From NCBI GenBank assembly GCA_016124675.1, contig WGNG01000015.1, forward strand, positions 80,677-144,676: a stretch of 64,000 bases of DNA, written 5' to 3'. This document shows positions 36,872 to 45,858 of the stretch, one piece after another (position 1 is the first letter of the stretch; each line of letters starts with the position of its first letter). The notes beneath the pieces are model-generated. The model searched no databases and was not told where the DNA came from. It worked only from the letters and a program-made list of their open reading frames with translations. The stretch is from Alphaproteobacteria bacterium. Its GTDB lineage: Bacteria; Pseudomonadota; Alphaproteobacteria; Caulobacterales; Maricaulaceae. The translations under genes and the position numbers were made by a program.

Positions 36872-38071
36872 CTACTGCGCGTACCGGGCGAGCCAGGCGT
36901 CCAGCATGGCCTGCTGGGCGTGAAAGGCGTGTTCGGGCGGGGCGCCGTTGAAGCCCTGGGGCGATTTGAAGAAGACAGCGAACTCGCGGATGCACCCTGA
37001 CAGCCCCTGCTGCAGGGCGATGTCGCACAGGCGCGCCAGCTCGATCACCAGCGGGGCGGCGAGGATGGAATCGGCGCACAGGAAATTGATCTTCATCTGC
37101 ATGGGCTGGCCCAGGAACCCGCTCAGATCGATGCTGTCCCAGGCCTCCTTCATGTCGCCCTTGGGCGGGTGATAGCAGATATTGATGATGTGATTATCCA
37201 CTGTATAGCCGAGTATCTGGTCCAGCACGGACCGTTTGGCCCCGATTTTGGATGCCCGCGACTGCGGATCATCCAGCACATAGCCGTCAAGATTGCCCAG
37301 GAGATTGGTGGAGTACCATCCCTCCACCCGCAGCGCCCGGTCGCGCAAAGCCGGGGCGAGTGCGGTCTTCACCAGCGTCTGGCCGGTCTTGCCGTCCTTG
37401 CCTGCCAGCGGCGCGCCATGGGCGCGCGCCAGGGCCTCGATTGGGGCAAGGTCAGCCGCCTGGCTGGGCGTGAAATTGACGAAGGGCCGGCCCGATCCTG
37501 CGGCGGCATACGCATAGAGCATGCCCGCGCTGATGTCGGGGTCATTGCGGTCCAGCCCCTCCTCAAACGCGTCAAGGTTGGCCAGGCAGGCGCTGGCCGG
37601 GTCCGGCGCGCGCTCGGTCGAACCCAGATTGATCACCACCACGCTGTCGAGCCGGCGCTGGTCCTGAAACCGGTCGAGATCCTCGCGCATCTGCGCCACG
37701 GCGGCGCGCAGGCTGTTGGCGGCCATCACATGGCTCTGGCGCATCGGGCGGCAATAGCGGCTGTTGTGAAACGCAGGCCAGGGCGTGATCTGCGACAGCT
37801 CCGCCTCCGCGCGCGCCGCCAGATCCGGCGTGAGAACCTTGTGGCGGATGACCGCCTCGCTCAGCGGCGAGCCGTCAAGATCCCATCCCGCCACGGCCAG
37901 ATCGTCATAATCGGACGCGCCCCGCAGGGTCCGGCCCGCCAGGGGCAGGCCGCTGGCGGGGCTGGCGCCGCTGCGGATCAGGTGCAGGCCGCCGGCGACG
38001 GTGGAGCCCACCGCGCCGCCAAGGCCCACAATCGCAAGCCCGGTGCGCCGCCTGTGCATGCTGTGCGACAC
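36872..38071 (-). CDS. Inositol-3-phosphate synthase family protein
   Basis: About 399 residues. The NAD-binding GLGGAVGSTVAGG is near the N-terminus, then KTGQTLVKTAL, WYSTNLLGNLDGYVLDDPQSRASKIGAKRSVLD, and the reductive C-terminal block DNHIINICYHPPKGDMKEAWDSIDLSGFLG, NFLCADSILAAPLVIELARL. These are the myo-inositol-1-phosphate synthase motifs, so it should cyclise glucose-6-phosphate. GTG 38071 has GGAGG seven bases upstream; an ATG four codons later is possible. It ends the galE-phyH-SIS operon (78-base gap) and would feed the inositol-dehydrogenase-like enzyme across the divergent promoter. Confidence 0.82.
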   Translation of the reverse strand: MSHSMHRRRTGLAIVGLGGAVGSTVAGGLHLIRSGASPASGLPLAGRTLRGASDYDDLAVAGWDLDGSPLSEAVIRHKVLTPDLAARAEAELSQITPWPAFHNSRYCRPMRQSHVMAANSLRAAVAQMREDLDRFQDQRRLDSVVVINLGSTERAPDPASACLANLDAFEEGLDRNDPDISAGMLYAYAAAGSGRPFVNFTPSQAADLAPIEALARAHGAPLAGKDGKTGQTLVKTALAPALRDRALRVEGWYSTNLLGNLDGYVLDDPQSRASKIGAKRSVLDQILGYTVDNHIINICYHPPKGDMKEAWDSIDLSGFLGQPMQMKINFLCADSILAAPLVIELARLCDIALQQGLSGCIREFAVFFKSPQGFNGAPPEHAFHAQQAMLDAWLARYAQ

Positions 38072-38149
38072 CGCCGCCCCTCCCTTCCAAGCTTCCAAGG
38101 CCTCAAGATACAACCCTATGATACATCTCATGCTACGACAATCAGGAAT

Positions 38150-38746
38150 TTAACTCCGGGGACGCCGCAGGCGCTCGATCACGGCGTGGATCAGCGCCTC
38201 GTGGGCGATCTCCACATGCCCGTAATCATGGGCGGGCACATGGAAGCTGAGATCGGCCCCCGCCTGGCCGAGGCGGTTGCCCGGCGCAAACCCGCTGAAC
38301 GCCGCGACCTGCGCGCCCATCCGCTGTGCGGTTGCGACAGCGTTCAGCACATTGGGCGACTCGCCCGAGCTCGACACCGCGATCAGCACATCGCCCGCGC
38401 GCATCAGCACGCCCAGCGGCAGGGCGTAGACCTGGCCATAACCGTAATCATTGGCCGCGCAGGTCAGGAGCGGCGCATCGCCCAGCACGCTGGAGGCGAT
38501 CGCGCAGCGCATCAGCATGTCCTGGCTGAGATGGCTGGCCAGCGCTGCGCTGCCGCCATTGGCCGCCCACCACACCCGGGCGCCGCATTCGCGCGCCGCC
38601 GCCATGAGATCATGCAGCGCCTCCAGCCCCGCCTCCAGGCTCAGTGAACCCTGCGGCGTGCGCGCGCTGGCCGCCCGCACCGCGCCATGCAGCTCATCCA
38701 GCCAGATGAGGCAGGCGGGACCCGGCCGCAGAGCAGTGTCATCCAT
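38150..38746 (-). CDS. SIS-domain sugar-phosphate isomerase, GmhA-like
   Basis: 198 residues with a SIS fold: WWAANGGSAALASHLSQDMLMR and LIAVSSSGESPNVLNAVATAQRMGAQVAAFSGF resemble sedoheptulose-7-phosphate isomerase (GmhA) and DiaA. If GmhA-like, it makes D-glycero-D-manno-heptose-7-phosphate, the substrate of the GHMP kinase coded at 42759. It overlaps the dioxygenase gene end by 8 bases. ATG 38746 is chosen; an upstream ATG (38794) would lie deep in phyH. Confidence 0.8.
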   Translation of the reverse strand: MDDTALRPGPACLIWLDELHGAVRAASARTPQGSLSLEAGLEALHDLMAAARECGARVWWAANGGSAALASHLSQDMLMRCAIASSVLGDAPLLTCAANDYGYGQVYALPLGVLMRAGDVLIAVSSSGESPNVLNAVATAQRMGAQVAAFSGFAPGNRLGQAGADLSFHVPAHDYGHVEIAHEALIHAVIERLRRPRS

Positions 38747-39533
38747 GACCGTCCGCCTCCTCGTGAAAGCTGACCTCGTCATCAAGATCGGCATAGCCTG
38801 CGGTCTCGACGTCGCCTGGTTCGCGCTCCAGCCGGCGCCAGTCGGTCATGAAGCTCGGCCCGTAACTCGCCGCCAGCAGCACGCGCGGGCCATCGCTGAC
38901 CCGCACGCTGGCGCCATGCAGCAGCGCCTCGTTGAGGACGATCACATCGCCCGCCCGCACCGGAACCGTGCGCAGCATCGGATGCCCGCTCTGCGACAGG
39001 AGCGTGCGGCGCTGGCGCACCGCGTCGGGCCAGGGGAAGGGCAGCTGCGCCTTGTGCGAGCCTTCGATATAGCAGAACGGCCCGCCATCCGGTCCGACAT
39101 CGGTCAGATAGGCGATCAGCTTCACATAGGTCGTGTACAGCCGCCCGTCATGATAGTCGCAGCGATAGGCCAGGTGCCGGCTGGCCCGTATGCCGCCCTC
39201 CCAGAGCTGGTCCAGCGTCTGGCCGTTATGCATGTACAGAAAGGCGCCGCGCGACGATTCGTGGCCATAGCATTCCAGAAGCCGCAGGGGCTGGTTGATC
39301 ACCGACAGCGCCGCGCCGGTGAAGGCCGGACCGGTGACCAGCGCGCGCACCGCCTCATGGCGCCGGTGCGGCGCCTCCCACCGGCGCAGGCCCGTGTCCG
39401 GCAGGTGCGCATCCGGGGCAGTCTCCAGAAAGCTGCGCGCGCTCGCCAGGGCCGGCGCGTCCAGAAATCCATCCAGCCTCACATAGCCCTGGCAGTCATA
39501 GGCGTAGAGCTCATCGGGGGTGAGCGCGGTCAT
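38739..39533 (-). CDS. PhyH-family Fe(II)/2-oxoglutarate dioxygenase
   Basis: 264 residues of the phytanoyl-CoA dioxygenase superfamily. It begins with a DELYAYDCQGYVRLDGFLD segment typical of the family; the iron-binding region appears as CDYHDGRLYTTYVKLIAYLTDVGPDGGPFCYIEGSHK and the distal His as ALLHGASVRVSDGPRVLLAASYG. Substrate unknown; in sugar clusters such enzymes hydroxylate or make orthoesters. Overlaps galE by four bases (ATGA) and the SIS gene by eight, so it is tightly co-expressed. Confidence 0.85.
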   Translation of the reverse strand: MTALTPDELYAYDCQGYVRLDGFLDAPALASARSFLETAPDAHLPDTGLRRWEAPHRRHEAVRALVTGPAFTGAALSVINQPLRLLECYGHESSRGAFLYMHNGQTLDQLWEGGIRASRHLAYRCDYHDGRLYTTYVKLIAYLTDVGPDGGPFCYIEGSHKAQLPFPWPDAVRQRRTLLSQSGHPMLRTVPVRAGDVIVLNEALLHGASVRVSDGPRVLLAASYGPSFMTDWRRLEREPGDVETAGYADLDDEVSFHEEADGHG

Positions 39534-40576
39534 GATGCGCCAGTTCCGGCGGGGGCCGGCGCGTCATACCCATTCGGATGCGACCGCCGCCAGGCCCAGG
39601 CGCTGGCCAGGATATCGGGCAGGGCGGAATGCCCGGGCCGCCAGCCCAGCACCGCATGGGCGCGGCTGATGTCGGCCACCAGCACAGCCGGGTCGCCCGG
39701 CCGCGGCGCGGCCTCGCGCACGCTCACGCTGCGTCCCGTGATCGCCCGCACCGCGTCAACAAGCTCCAGCACGCTCACCCCGGCCCCTGCTCCGAGATTG
39801 CAAGCCGTGAACGGCGCCGGCGCCGGCGCCGTCAGCGCCAGCCTGTGGGCGCGGGCCAGATCGGTGATGGAGACATAGTCGCGCACGCACGCGCCATCGG
39901 GCGTCGGCCAGCGTGTCCCGAAAACCTCGAAGATCGGGCGCCGGCCCAGCGCCGTATCCAGAAGCAGCGGGATCACATGGGTCTCATGCGCGCGCGCCTC
40001 GCCGTGAAGCCCGTCCGCATCCGCGCCCGCGGCGTTGAAATAGCGCAGCGCCATGACCTGCAGCCCGTGGCGGCGGGCATGGTCGCGCGCCGCCAGCTCT
40101 GCGGCCAGCTTCGACGCGCCATAGGGCGTCTCCGGGTCCAGCGGATCATCCTCGCGAATCGGCGCCGTCAGCCCGGACCGGTACACCGCCGCCGTGGACG
40201 ACATGACCAGACGCGCAGCGCCGGCTGCCGTCATGGCCTCAAGCACCGCCCGCGTTCCGTCCAGATTGACCGACCAGTACCCGCCCGGATTCTCCAGGCT
40301 TTCCGGCACCGACGCCAGCGCCGCCGCGTGAATCACAGCGTTTACGCGCAGCCGCTGCATCAGGCCCGTCATCCAGGCGCACTCCCGGACATCGCCTTCG
40401 AACAGGCGTCCATCCGGGACCGCCGCCGCATTGCCGGCGCTGAGATCATCCAGCGCCCAGGCCTCATGGCCCGCCTTGAGCAGGGCGCGCAGGCAGGCGC
40501 TGCCGACATAGCCAGCCCCGCCGGTCACCAGCACGCGAAGGTGCGCCCCGGACGGGACGCCGTCATCTGAATGCAT
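39530..40576 (-). CDS. galE: UDP-glucose 4-epimerase-like NAD-dependent epimerase
   Basis: 348 residues of the extended SDR family. VLVTGGAGYVGSACLRALL at the N-terminus binds NAD; SSTAAVYRSG and PYGASK give the catalytic Ser/Tyr-x3-Lys; ALRYFNAAGAD and VRDYVSITDLARAHRLAL are GalE-specific marks. It interconverts UDP-hexoses. First gene of the minus-strand arm (galE-phyH-SIS-inositol phosphate synthase), facing the plus-strand operon across about 220 bases. Confidence 0.9.
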   Translation of the reverse strand: MHSDDGVPSGAHLRVLVTGGAGYVGSACLRALLKAGHEAWALDDLSAGNAAAVPDGRLFEGDVRECAWMTGLMQRLRVNAVIHAAALASVPESLENPGGYWSVNLDGTRAVLEAMTAAGAARLVMSSTAAVYRSGLTAPIREDDPLDPETPYGASKLAAELAARDHARRHGLQVMALRYFNAAGADADGLHGEARAHETHVIPLLLDTALGRRPIFEVFGTRWPTPDGACVRDYVSITDLARAHRLALTAPAPAPFTACNLGAGAGVSVLELVDAVRAITGRSVSVREAAPRPGDPAVLVADISRAHAVLGWRPGHSALPDILASAWAWRRSHPNGYDAPAPAGTGAS

Positions 40577-40623
40577 TGGCGCGCCCTCCCGTCGCGCAAC
40601 CAGAGCAACTCTTCTTGATGCAC

Positions 40624-40641
40624 AATCTATAATAATCTATA
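40624..40641. promoter_or_regulatory. AT-rich direct repeat in the divergent promoter of the sugar cluster
   Basis: AATCTATA occurs at 40624-40631 and again at 40634-40641, a 10-base (one helical turn) spacing, inside an otherwise G+C-rich 219-base gap between galE (minus) and the oxidoreductase gene (plus). Read on the minus strand it gives TATAGATT twice, which could serve as -10 elements for galE. It may be an activator site and promoter for both arms. Confidence 0.4.
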
Positions 40642-40795
40642 CGGGACAGCAAGGCAGGGTTATCGGCCGTTTTCGCATAAAGGCTTGGCAAGCCCGCGCC
40701 ATTTCCTGAAGTTGTGTTTTCGCTTGCATCCAGCGGGGCGTAAGGCCACTCTACTAAGAATAAGCGGCAGTTTCGCGGGATAAGGGGCGGGGTTC

Positions 40796-41884
40796 ATGAA
40801 GGATATCCGCATCGCTGTGGCGGGGCTCGGCTTTGCCGGCGCGCTTCACGCCCGGGCCGTCGCCCATGCCGCCGGGTTGGATCGCGGGCCTCACGCGCCG
40901 GGCCTGCACCTGGCGGCGGCTGCGGACCCGGACCCGGACCGGCGCGCCGCCGCCGCACGCGCCTTTGCGGGCGCGCAGCTTCATGGCGACTGGCGCGCGC
41001 TGGCCGATGATCCCGCCATCGACGCGGTGGTCATCGCCCTGCCCAATGATCTGCACGCCGAAGCCGGCGCGGCCTGTCTCGCCGCGGGAAAGGCGGTGCT
41101 GGTTGAAAAACCGCTGGCGCCGGACGCACCTGGGGTGCGCCGTCTGGCGCAGGCGGCTGCGCGCGCAGGGCGCACGGCGTCAGCAGGGTACGTGTTCCGC
41201 CACAGCCCGGCGCTCGCCTGGGCGATCGGCGAGGCGGCGGCGGGCGCATTCGGCGCCATACAGCATGTCGCCCTGACCCATGCGGAGGATTACGGCGCCG
41301 GGGGCGCGCCGCTGGGCTGGCGTGGTGATGCCGCACGCGCCGGATATGGCGCGCTGGGCGATCTGGGCGCGCACGCCGTGTCCATCGCGATTGCGCTGTG
41401 CGGCCCGGTCAGCGGCGCGGCGGCGCTCCAGTCGCCGCCCCCGGCGGCGGGCCTCACCGATGACCGCACCAGCGCGCTGCTCGCCTTCGCGTCCGGCGCC
41501 AGCGGCATGCTGCACGCCAGCCGCACGGCGCTCGGCCGCAAGATGCGCCTGGCGGTGGAGATCAGCGCCGAACGCGCAAGCCTGGCCTTCGACCATGAGC
41601 GCGCGAACGAGATCGAGGTCTGCATGAACGGTCAGGCGGGCTTTGCCCGGCGCCTGTGCGGGCCGGACATGCCCGGCTACGGCCTCGTACTGCCCGCCGC
41701 CGGTCACGGGCTGGGTTTTGCCGATCTGTTCACCCTGCAGATGGCGCGCTGGACGCGCGACATCGCAGCCGGCGCGCCCGGCGATCTCGATTTCGCCCTG
41801 CAGGTCGAGGCCGCACTTCAGGCCGTGCGCGCCAGTGCGCGCACGGGCGTCTGGACACCGGCGCTGCAGGAGGCGGCGGCATGA
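40796..41884 (+). CDS. Gfo/Idh/MocA oxidoreductase, inositol 2-dehydrogenase-like
   Basis: 362 residues. The N-terminal Rossmann domain (IRIAVAGLGFAGALHARA) and VEKPLAPDAPGVRRLAQAA (EKP motif) are standard; the C-terminal domain shows GALGDLGAHAVSIAIALCG with the usual catalytic D-x-x-x-H arrangement. Family members oxidise inositols or sugar nucleotides. With an inositol-phosphate synthase and a scyllo-inosose-type aminotransferase in the same locus, oxidation of myo-inositol to scyllo-inosose is the attractive reading. First gene of a six-gene operon, each junction overlapping by four bases. Confidence 0.85.
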   Translation: MKDIRIAVAGLGFAGALHARAVAHAAGLDRGPHAPGLHLAAAADPDPDRRAAAARAFAGAQLHGDWRALADDPAIDAVVIALPNDLHAEAGAACLAAGKAVLVEKPLAPDAPGVRRLAQAAARAGRTASAGYVFRHSPALAWAIGEAAAGAFGAIQHVALTHAEDYGAGGAPLGWRGDAARAGYGALGDLGAHAVSIAIALCGPVSGAAALQSPPPAAGLTDDRTSALLAFASGASGMLHASRTALGRKMRLAVEISAERASLAFDHERANEIEVCMNGQAGFARRLCGPDMPGYGLVLPAAGHGLGFADLFTLQMARWTRDIAAGAPGDLDFALQVEAALQAVRASARTGVWTPALQEAAA

Positions 41885-42762
41885 CGGCGCCGGTCTTCGT
41901 CAATCCCAACAGTCTGGAGGTGAACGCCGCCGAGCATTGCAATCTCACCTGCGCCGGATGCAGCCATCTGTCCCCGGTCATGGCCAAACGCAATACGGCG
42001 CCGGACGATGTGGCGCGTGATCTCACGGCGCTGGCGGCCGTCTACCGCGCCCGGCGGGTCAAGCTGCTGGGCGGCGAGCCCTTGCTCAATCCGGCCCTGC
42101 CGGCGCTCGCCGAGGCGGTGCGGGCGTCGGGCATTGGCGACGAGATCAGCGTGTGCACCAATGGCCTTCTCCTGCACCGCATGGACAAGGCGCTCTGGGG
42201 CCTGATCGATCATCTGGAGGTTTCGCTCTATCCCGGCGCCCGGACCGGGGCGATCGATCTGGACGCGCTGCGGCGCAGCGCCGATGCGCACGGCGTGACG
42301 CTGGAGGTCAACCGCTACAGCCGGTTCCGCATTCCCTACGCCGAGGATGGCGAGCTGGCGCCCGCTCTGGCGCGACGGGTCTATCAGGGCTGTCAGATCA
42401 TCCATCACTGGCGCTGCCACACGGTCCATGACGGCATGTTCTACGCCTGCCCCCAGGCGCTGTTTCTCGCCCGACGGTTCGGGCGCGAGGCGGACTGGGC
42501 GCGCGACGCCGTGGCCGTTCATGAGCCGGATCTGCGCGGCCGTCTCGCCGCCTATCTCGCCCGCCATACGCCGCTCAATGCCTGCCGGCGCTGCCTGGGC
42601 GCGGCGGGCAAGACCTATCCCCACCGCCAGGCGGGCCGGCGCGACTGGGCGCGCGACCAGCGCGGCGCGCCTGAAACGCTCATCGACGAGGACTGGCTGC
42701 AGGCGCTTGAGGCGGATGTGACGCGCGAGGACGCGGCGGCAGAGCCGGAACGCGTGACATGA
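41881..42762 (+). CDS. Radical SAM protein with SPASM-like cysteine tail
   Basis: 293 residues. EHCNLTCAGCSHLSP holds the CX3CX2C cluster motif (about 19-26), followed by KLLGGEPLLNP (GGE motif) and the CTNGLLL strand. The C-terminal part has extra cysteines (YQGCQIIHHWRCHTVHDGMFYACPQA, NACRRCLG) that could bind a second iron-sulfur cluster as in SPASM/twitch enzymes such as the aminocyclitol dehydrogenase BtrN. Starts at ATG 41881, overlapping the previous stop (ATGA). Reaction unknown; dehydrogenation or epimerisation of a cyclitol or sugar is plausible. Confidence 0.82.
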   Translation: MTAPVFVNPNSLEVNAAEHCNLTCAGCSHLSPVMAKRNTAPDDVARDLTALAAVYRARRVKLLGGEPLLNPALPALAEAVRASGIGDEISVCTNGLLLHRMDKALWGLIDHLEVSLYPGARTGAIDLDALRRSADAHGVTLEVNRYSRFRIPYAEDGELAPALARRVYQGCQIIHHWRCHTVHDGMFYACPQALFLARRFGREADWARDAVAVHEPDLRGRLAAYLARHTPLNACRRCLGAAGKTYPHRQAGRRDWARDQRGAPETLIDEDWLQALEADVTREDAAAEPERVT

Positions 42763-43757
42763 TCGTGGCGCGCACGCCCTACCGGCTGAGCCTGGCGGGC
42801 GGCGGCTCGGACCTGCCCGCCCATGCCGGCCGGCACGGCGGCGCGGTGGTCAGCCTGGCGCTGCGCCAGCACGTCTGCGTCACGCTCAGCCCCCGCCTTC
42901 TGCCGGGATTCCGCATCGCCGCCAGCCAGGTCGAGACCGCCGCCAGCGCGGACGCCATCACGCACCCGGCCGTGCGCGCCGCCTTCATGCATCTCAACGT
43001 CGCCGGTCCCCTGGACGTGACCATCGCCGGCGCGGCGCCGGCCGGGTCAGGCCTCGGATCCAGCTCGGCCGTGGCGGTGGGACTGCTGCATGCGCTGGCC
43101 GGGCTGCGCGGCGCGGCCTGCGAGCCTGAAGCGCTGGCGGCCCAGGCCTGCACGCTCGAGCTTGACTGGATGGGCCGCACCATGGGCCGCCAGGACGCCT
43201 ATGGCTGCGCCATCGGCGGGGTAAAGCTTTTGCGCTTCCGCCCGGGCGGCGCGGTGGCGGTGCGCGTCCTTGACCTGCCTGCAGCGACGCTTGATGCGCT
43301 GACCGCCTGCGCGCTCGTGGTGTATCTGGGCGCGCGCGCGGATGCTGAAACCCTGCTCGCGCGCCAGAACCGCGCCGCCCCGGACCAGGCTGGCATCCTA
43401 AACGCCATGGCGCAGCAGGCCGAAGACATGGCCGGCGCGCTGGAGGCCGGCGCCGACGCCATGTGGATCGGCGCCCAGCTCGCGGCCGGCTGGGCGCTCA
43501 AGCGCAGGCTCGCCCCGGGCGTGACGACGCCCGGCATCGACGCGCTTTATGAGAGCGCCCGCGCCGCCGGCGCCTGGGGCGGGCGCCTCACCGGGGCGGG
43601 CGGAACCGGATTTCTCTTTCTCATGGCGCCGCCCGAGCGCCACAGCGCCATTCTCGCCGCCCTCGGCCATCGCGCCAGCCTGCCCTTCGGCGTCTGCCAT
43701 GACGGCGCCCGGCTTGTGTTCGTGGACCGGGAGGCCTTTGGAGCCGCCCCGCCATGA
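42759..43757 (+). CDS. GHMP-family sugar kinase, heptose-7-phosphate kinase (HddA)-like
   Basis: 332 residues. The start IVARTPYRLSLAGGGSDLPAHAGRHGG is the HddA/FKGP-type GHMP N-terminus; GAAPAGSGLGSSSAVAVGLL is the ATP-binding motif; GRLTGAGGTGFLFLM is motif 3. HddA phosphorylates D-glycero-D-manno-heptose-7-phosphate at C1. A GmhA-like isomerase (38150) and GmhB-like phosphatase (50744) in the same locus support a heptose role. Overlaps neighbours by four bases on both sides. Confidence 0.85.
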   Translation: MIVARTPYRLSLAGGGSDLPAHAGRHGGAVVSLALRQHVCVTLSPRLLPGFRIAASQVETAASADAITHPAVRAAFMHLNVAGPLDVTIAGAAPAGSGLGSSSAVAVGLLHALAGLRGAACEPEALAAQACTLELDWMGRTMGRQDAYGCAIGGVKLLRFRPGGAVAVRVLDLPAATLDALTACALVVYLGARADAETLLARQNRAAPDQAGILNAMAQQAEDMAGALEAGADAMWIGAQLAAGWALKRRLAPGVTTPGIDALYESARAAGAWGGRLTGAGGTGFLFLMAPPERHSAILAALGHRASLPFGVCHDGARLVFVDREAFGAAPP

Positions 43758-44569
43758 CAGAGCCCGCGCCCGAGATCAGCGTCATCACCATCACCCGCAC
43801 CCGGCCGCAGCTTCTGGCGCGCGCCATGGCGGCGGTGGAGCGGGCTCGGGACGAGGCGGCGCTGGAGCACCGCATCCTCGTGGACGCCTGCGACGCGACG
43901 GCTGCCATGCTGCGCGCCCACCCGCCTGCGGCCCACCGCGTCTGGCGCGTTGTGACCCGCCAGCCGCACGAGCATTCCGGGCCGGGGCGCAGCAGCCTGC
44001 TTCGCAATATGGGCGTCGCCGAGGCGCGCGGGCGCTACATCGCCTTCCTCGATGACGACAATGACTGGGAGACCGGCCATCTCTCCAGCCTCCTGGCGCT
44101 CGCCCGCGCCAGCGGCGCGCGGGCGGTGCATTCAAGCCTCCAGATGTTTCACCGCGACGGGCGGCCCTGGCGTGTCGACCGCGTGCCCTGGGCGCGCGAC
44201 GCGGCAGCCGGGCGGGCGCGCTTTGCCGAGCTGGTGGCGCTGGGCGTCTGCGCCTGGGGCTCCAACGTGTTTCATGACCGGGCCGATCCGCCCGACCGTC
44301 CGGACGGCGCGCGGACGGTTGATACCGGCGCCTGGCTGATCGAGCGCCGCCTGCTGCTGGAGATTCCGTTCCGCACCGCGTTCACGCAAGCTGACGCCGA
44401 CGCCCTCACCGGCGAGGATGACAAGCTGCTGGCCGACCTGCTGGCCGCCGGCGTGCGCCCGCCGTCTACCGGGCTGGCGACGCTGCGCTATTACACCGGC
44501 GGCTACTCCAACCGGTTCGATGCCCCGTTCGATGACAGCTTCAGCTGGCGCAGCGAGGCGGCGTCATGA
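43754..44569 (+). CDS. Family 2 glycosyltransferase
   Basis: 271 residues. EISVITITRTRPQLLARAM opens a GT-A fold; LRNMGVAEARGRYIAFLDDDNDW holds the metal-binding DDD; the C-terminal part has TGEDDKLLADLL, a likely catalytic-base region. It transfers a sugar from a nucleotide donor in the cytosol; no transmembrane helix is seen, so a soluble or peripheral acceptor is likely. Coupled by ATGA overlaps to the kinase and aminotransferase genes. Confidence 0.88.
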   Translation: MTEPAPEISVITITRTRPQLLARAMAAVERARDEAALEHRILVDACDATAAMLRAHPPAAHRVWRVVTRQPHEHSGPGRSSLLRNMGVAEARGRYIAFLDDDNDWETGHLSSLLALARASGARAVHSSLQMFHRDGRPWRVDRVPWARDAAAGRARFAELVALGVCAWGSNVFHDRADPPDRPDGARTVDTGAWLIERRLLLEIPFRTAFTQADADALTGEDDKLLADLLAAGVRPPSTGLATLRYYTGGYSNRFDAPFDDSFSWRSEAAS

Positions 44570-45858
44570 GCCGGGCGGGGACGCTGGCCCTGCTGGGCGG
44601 AACGCCGGTGCGCACCGCGCCCTGGCCCGCCTGGCCGCCGGTCAATGATCGCATCCGCGCTGCGGCCCGGTCTGCGCTCGACAGCGGGCGCTGGGCGATT
44701 TCGGGACCGGTGCGCGGCGGGCCGTCCCTGCAGCAGCAGTTTGCGAAAGCCTGGGCCGCGTTCAACGGCGTGCGCCACGCCGTGCCGGTCTCGTCCGGGT
44801 CCAGCGCGCTTCTCCTGGCCATGGAGGCGCTGGGCGTAGGTCCCGGCGATGAGGTGATCGTCCCGGTCTGGACCTGGGTGGCGAGCGCCTCGACCGTGCT
44901 GCGGGCGGGCGCAGTGCCGGTGCTGGCTGATGTCTCGCCAGACAATTTCTGCCTGACTTCGGCGTCCATCGCTGCGGCCATCACCCCGCGCACCCGCGCC
45001 GTGATCGGCGTGCATCTGCACCAGTCCATGATGGAGATGGCGCCCATCCTCGATCTCGTGCGGGCGCGCGGCCTCTGGCTGATAGAGGACTGCGCCCAGG
45101 CTCATGGCGCGCTCTATGCCGGGCGGCGGGCGGGCAGTTTCGGGCATGTGGGCTGTTTCAGCTTCCAGCAGACCAAGCCGCTCACCAGCGGCGAGGGCGG
45201 GGCGGTGATCACCGATGACGCCGATCTCGCCGAACGCATTTTCGCCCTCCATGCCGATGGCCGCCGCCTCGCCCGGCCCGATCCCGTCACCGGGCTGGAG
45301 CTCGCCGAAGGACCGGGGCCCATGGGCGCCAATCACGCCATGACCGAAATGCAGGCCGCCATTCTCCTCGCCCAGATGGAGGATAGCGCGCTGGACAGGC
45401 GCCTGTCCCATACCGCGCAGAACGCCGCCTGGCTCGACGGCGCCCTGGCCAAGCTCGGTCCACTGCACGCGCTGGTCCAGCCCGCCGCGCTGGAGCGGCG
45501 CACCGTGTTTGAATACATCATCGCCCTTGAGCCATGGGTGACCGCGCATGTCCCCTCAGCGCGCATCGGCGTCGCGCTCAGCGCCGAACTTGGCGCGCCA
45601 TGGTACACAAGCGACCCGCCGCTGCATGTCAGCGGCCTCTACCGTCCGGAGACGAGACCCCGCTTCGCCGGCCGTGCCGGACCTGCACGAAGGCCGGGCG
45701 ATTTCCCCGTCGCCGAGGACTATTCAGCCCGCACCCTGGTCTGCCACCACTCGGTCCTGTCAGCGGATCGCGCCGCCATGACCGACATCGTCAACGCCTT
45801 CGACAAGGTGTTGAATCAGCTGGGTGATCTGGAGGCCGCAGCCGGAAGCGCCGCGTGA
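44566..45858 (+). CDS. DegT/DnrJ/EryC1 aminotransferase, scyllo-inosose aminotransferase-like
   Basis: 430 residues. LALLGGTPVRTAPWPAWPP start, VSSGSSALLLAMEALGVGPGDEVIVPVWTWVASAS, LIEDCAQAHGALYAGRRAGSFGHVGCFSFQQTKPLTSGEGGAVITDD with the PLP lysine in QQTK. This FSFQQ-K-xLTxGEGG form is that of StsC/AHBA-synthase-like enzymes that aminate inososes or aminoshikimate precursors, rather than the simpler perosamine type. It would turn scyllo-inosose into scyllo-inosamine with glutamine or alanine as donor. Overlaps neighbours by four bases. Confidence 0.85.
   Translation: MSRAGTLALLGGTPVRTAPWPAWPPVNDRIRAAARSALDSGRWAISGPVRGGPSLQQQFAKAWAAFNGVRHAVPVSSGSSALLLAMEALGVGPGDEVIVPVWTWVASASTVLRAGAVPVLADVSPDNFCLTSASIAAAITPRTRAVIGVHLHQSMMEMAPILDLVRARGLWLIEDCAQAHGALYAGRRAGSFGHVGCFSFQQTKPLTSGEGGAVITDDADLAERIFALHADGRRLARPDPVTGLELAEGPGPMGANHAMTEMQAAILLAQMEDSALDRRLSHTAQNAAWLDGALAKLGPLHALVQPAALERRTVFEYIIALEPWVTAHVPSARIGVALSAELGAPWYTSDPPLHVSGLYRPETRPRFAGRAGPARRPGDFPVAEDYSARTLVCHHSVLSADRAAMTDIVNAFDKVLNQLGDLEAAAGSAA

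Noticed and set aside
37169..38647. 492-residue plus-strand open frame
   Set aside because: It is antisense to the inositol-phosphate synthase-like and SIS genes, whose motifs are clear.
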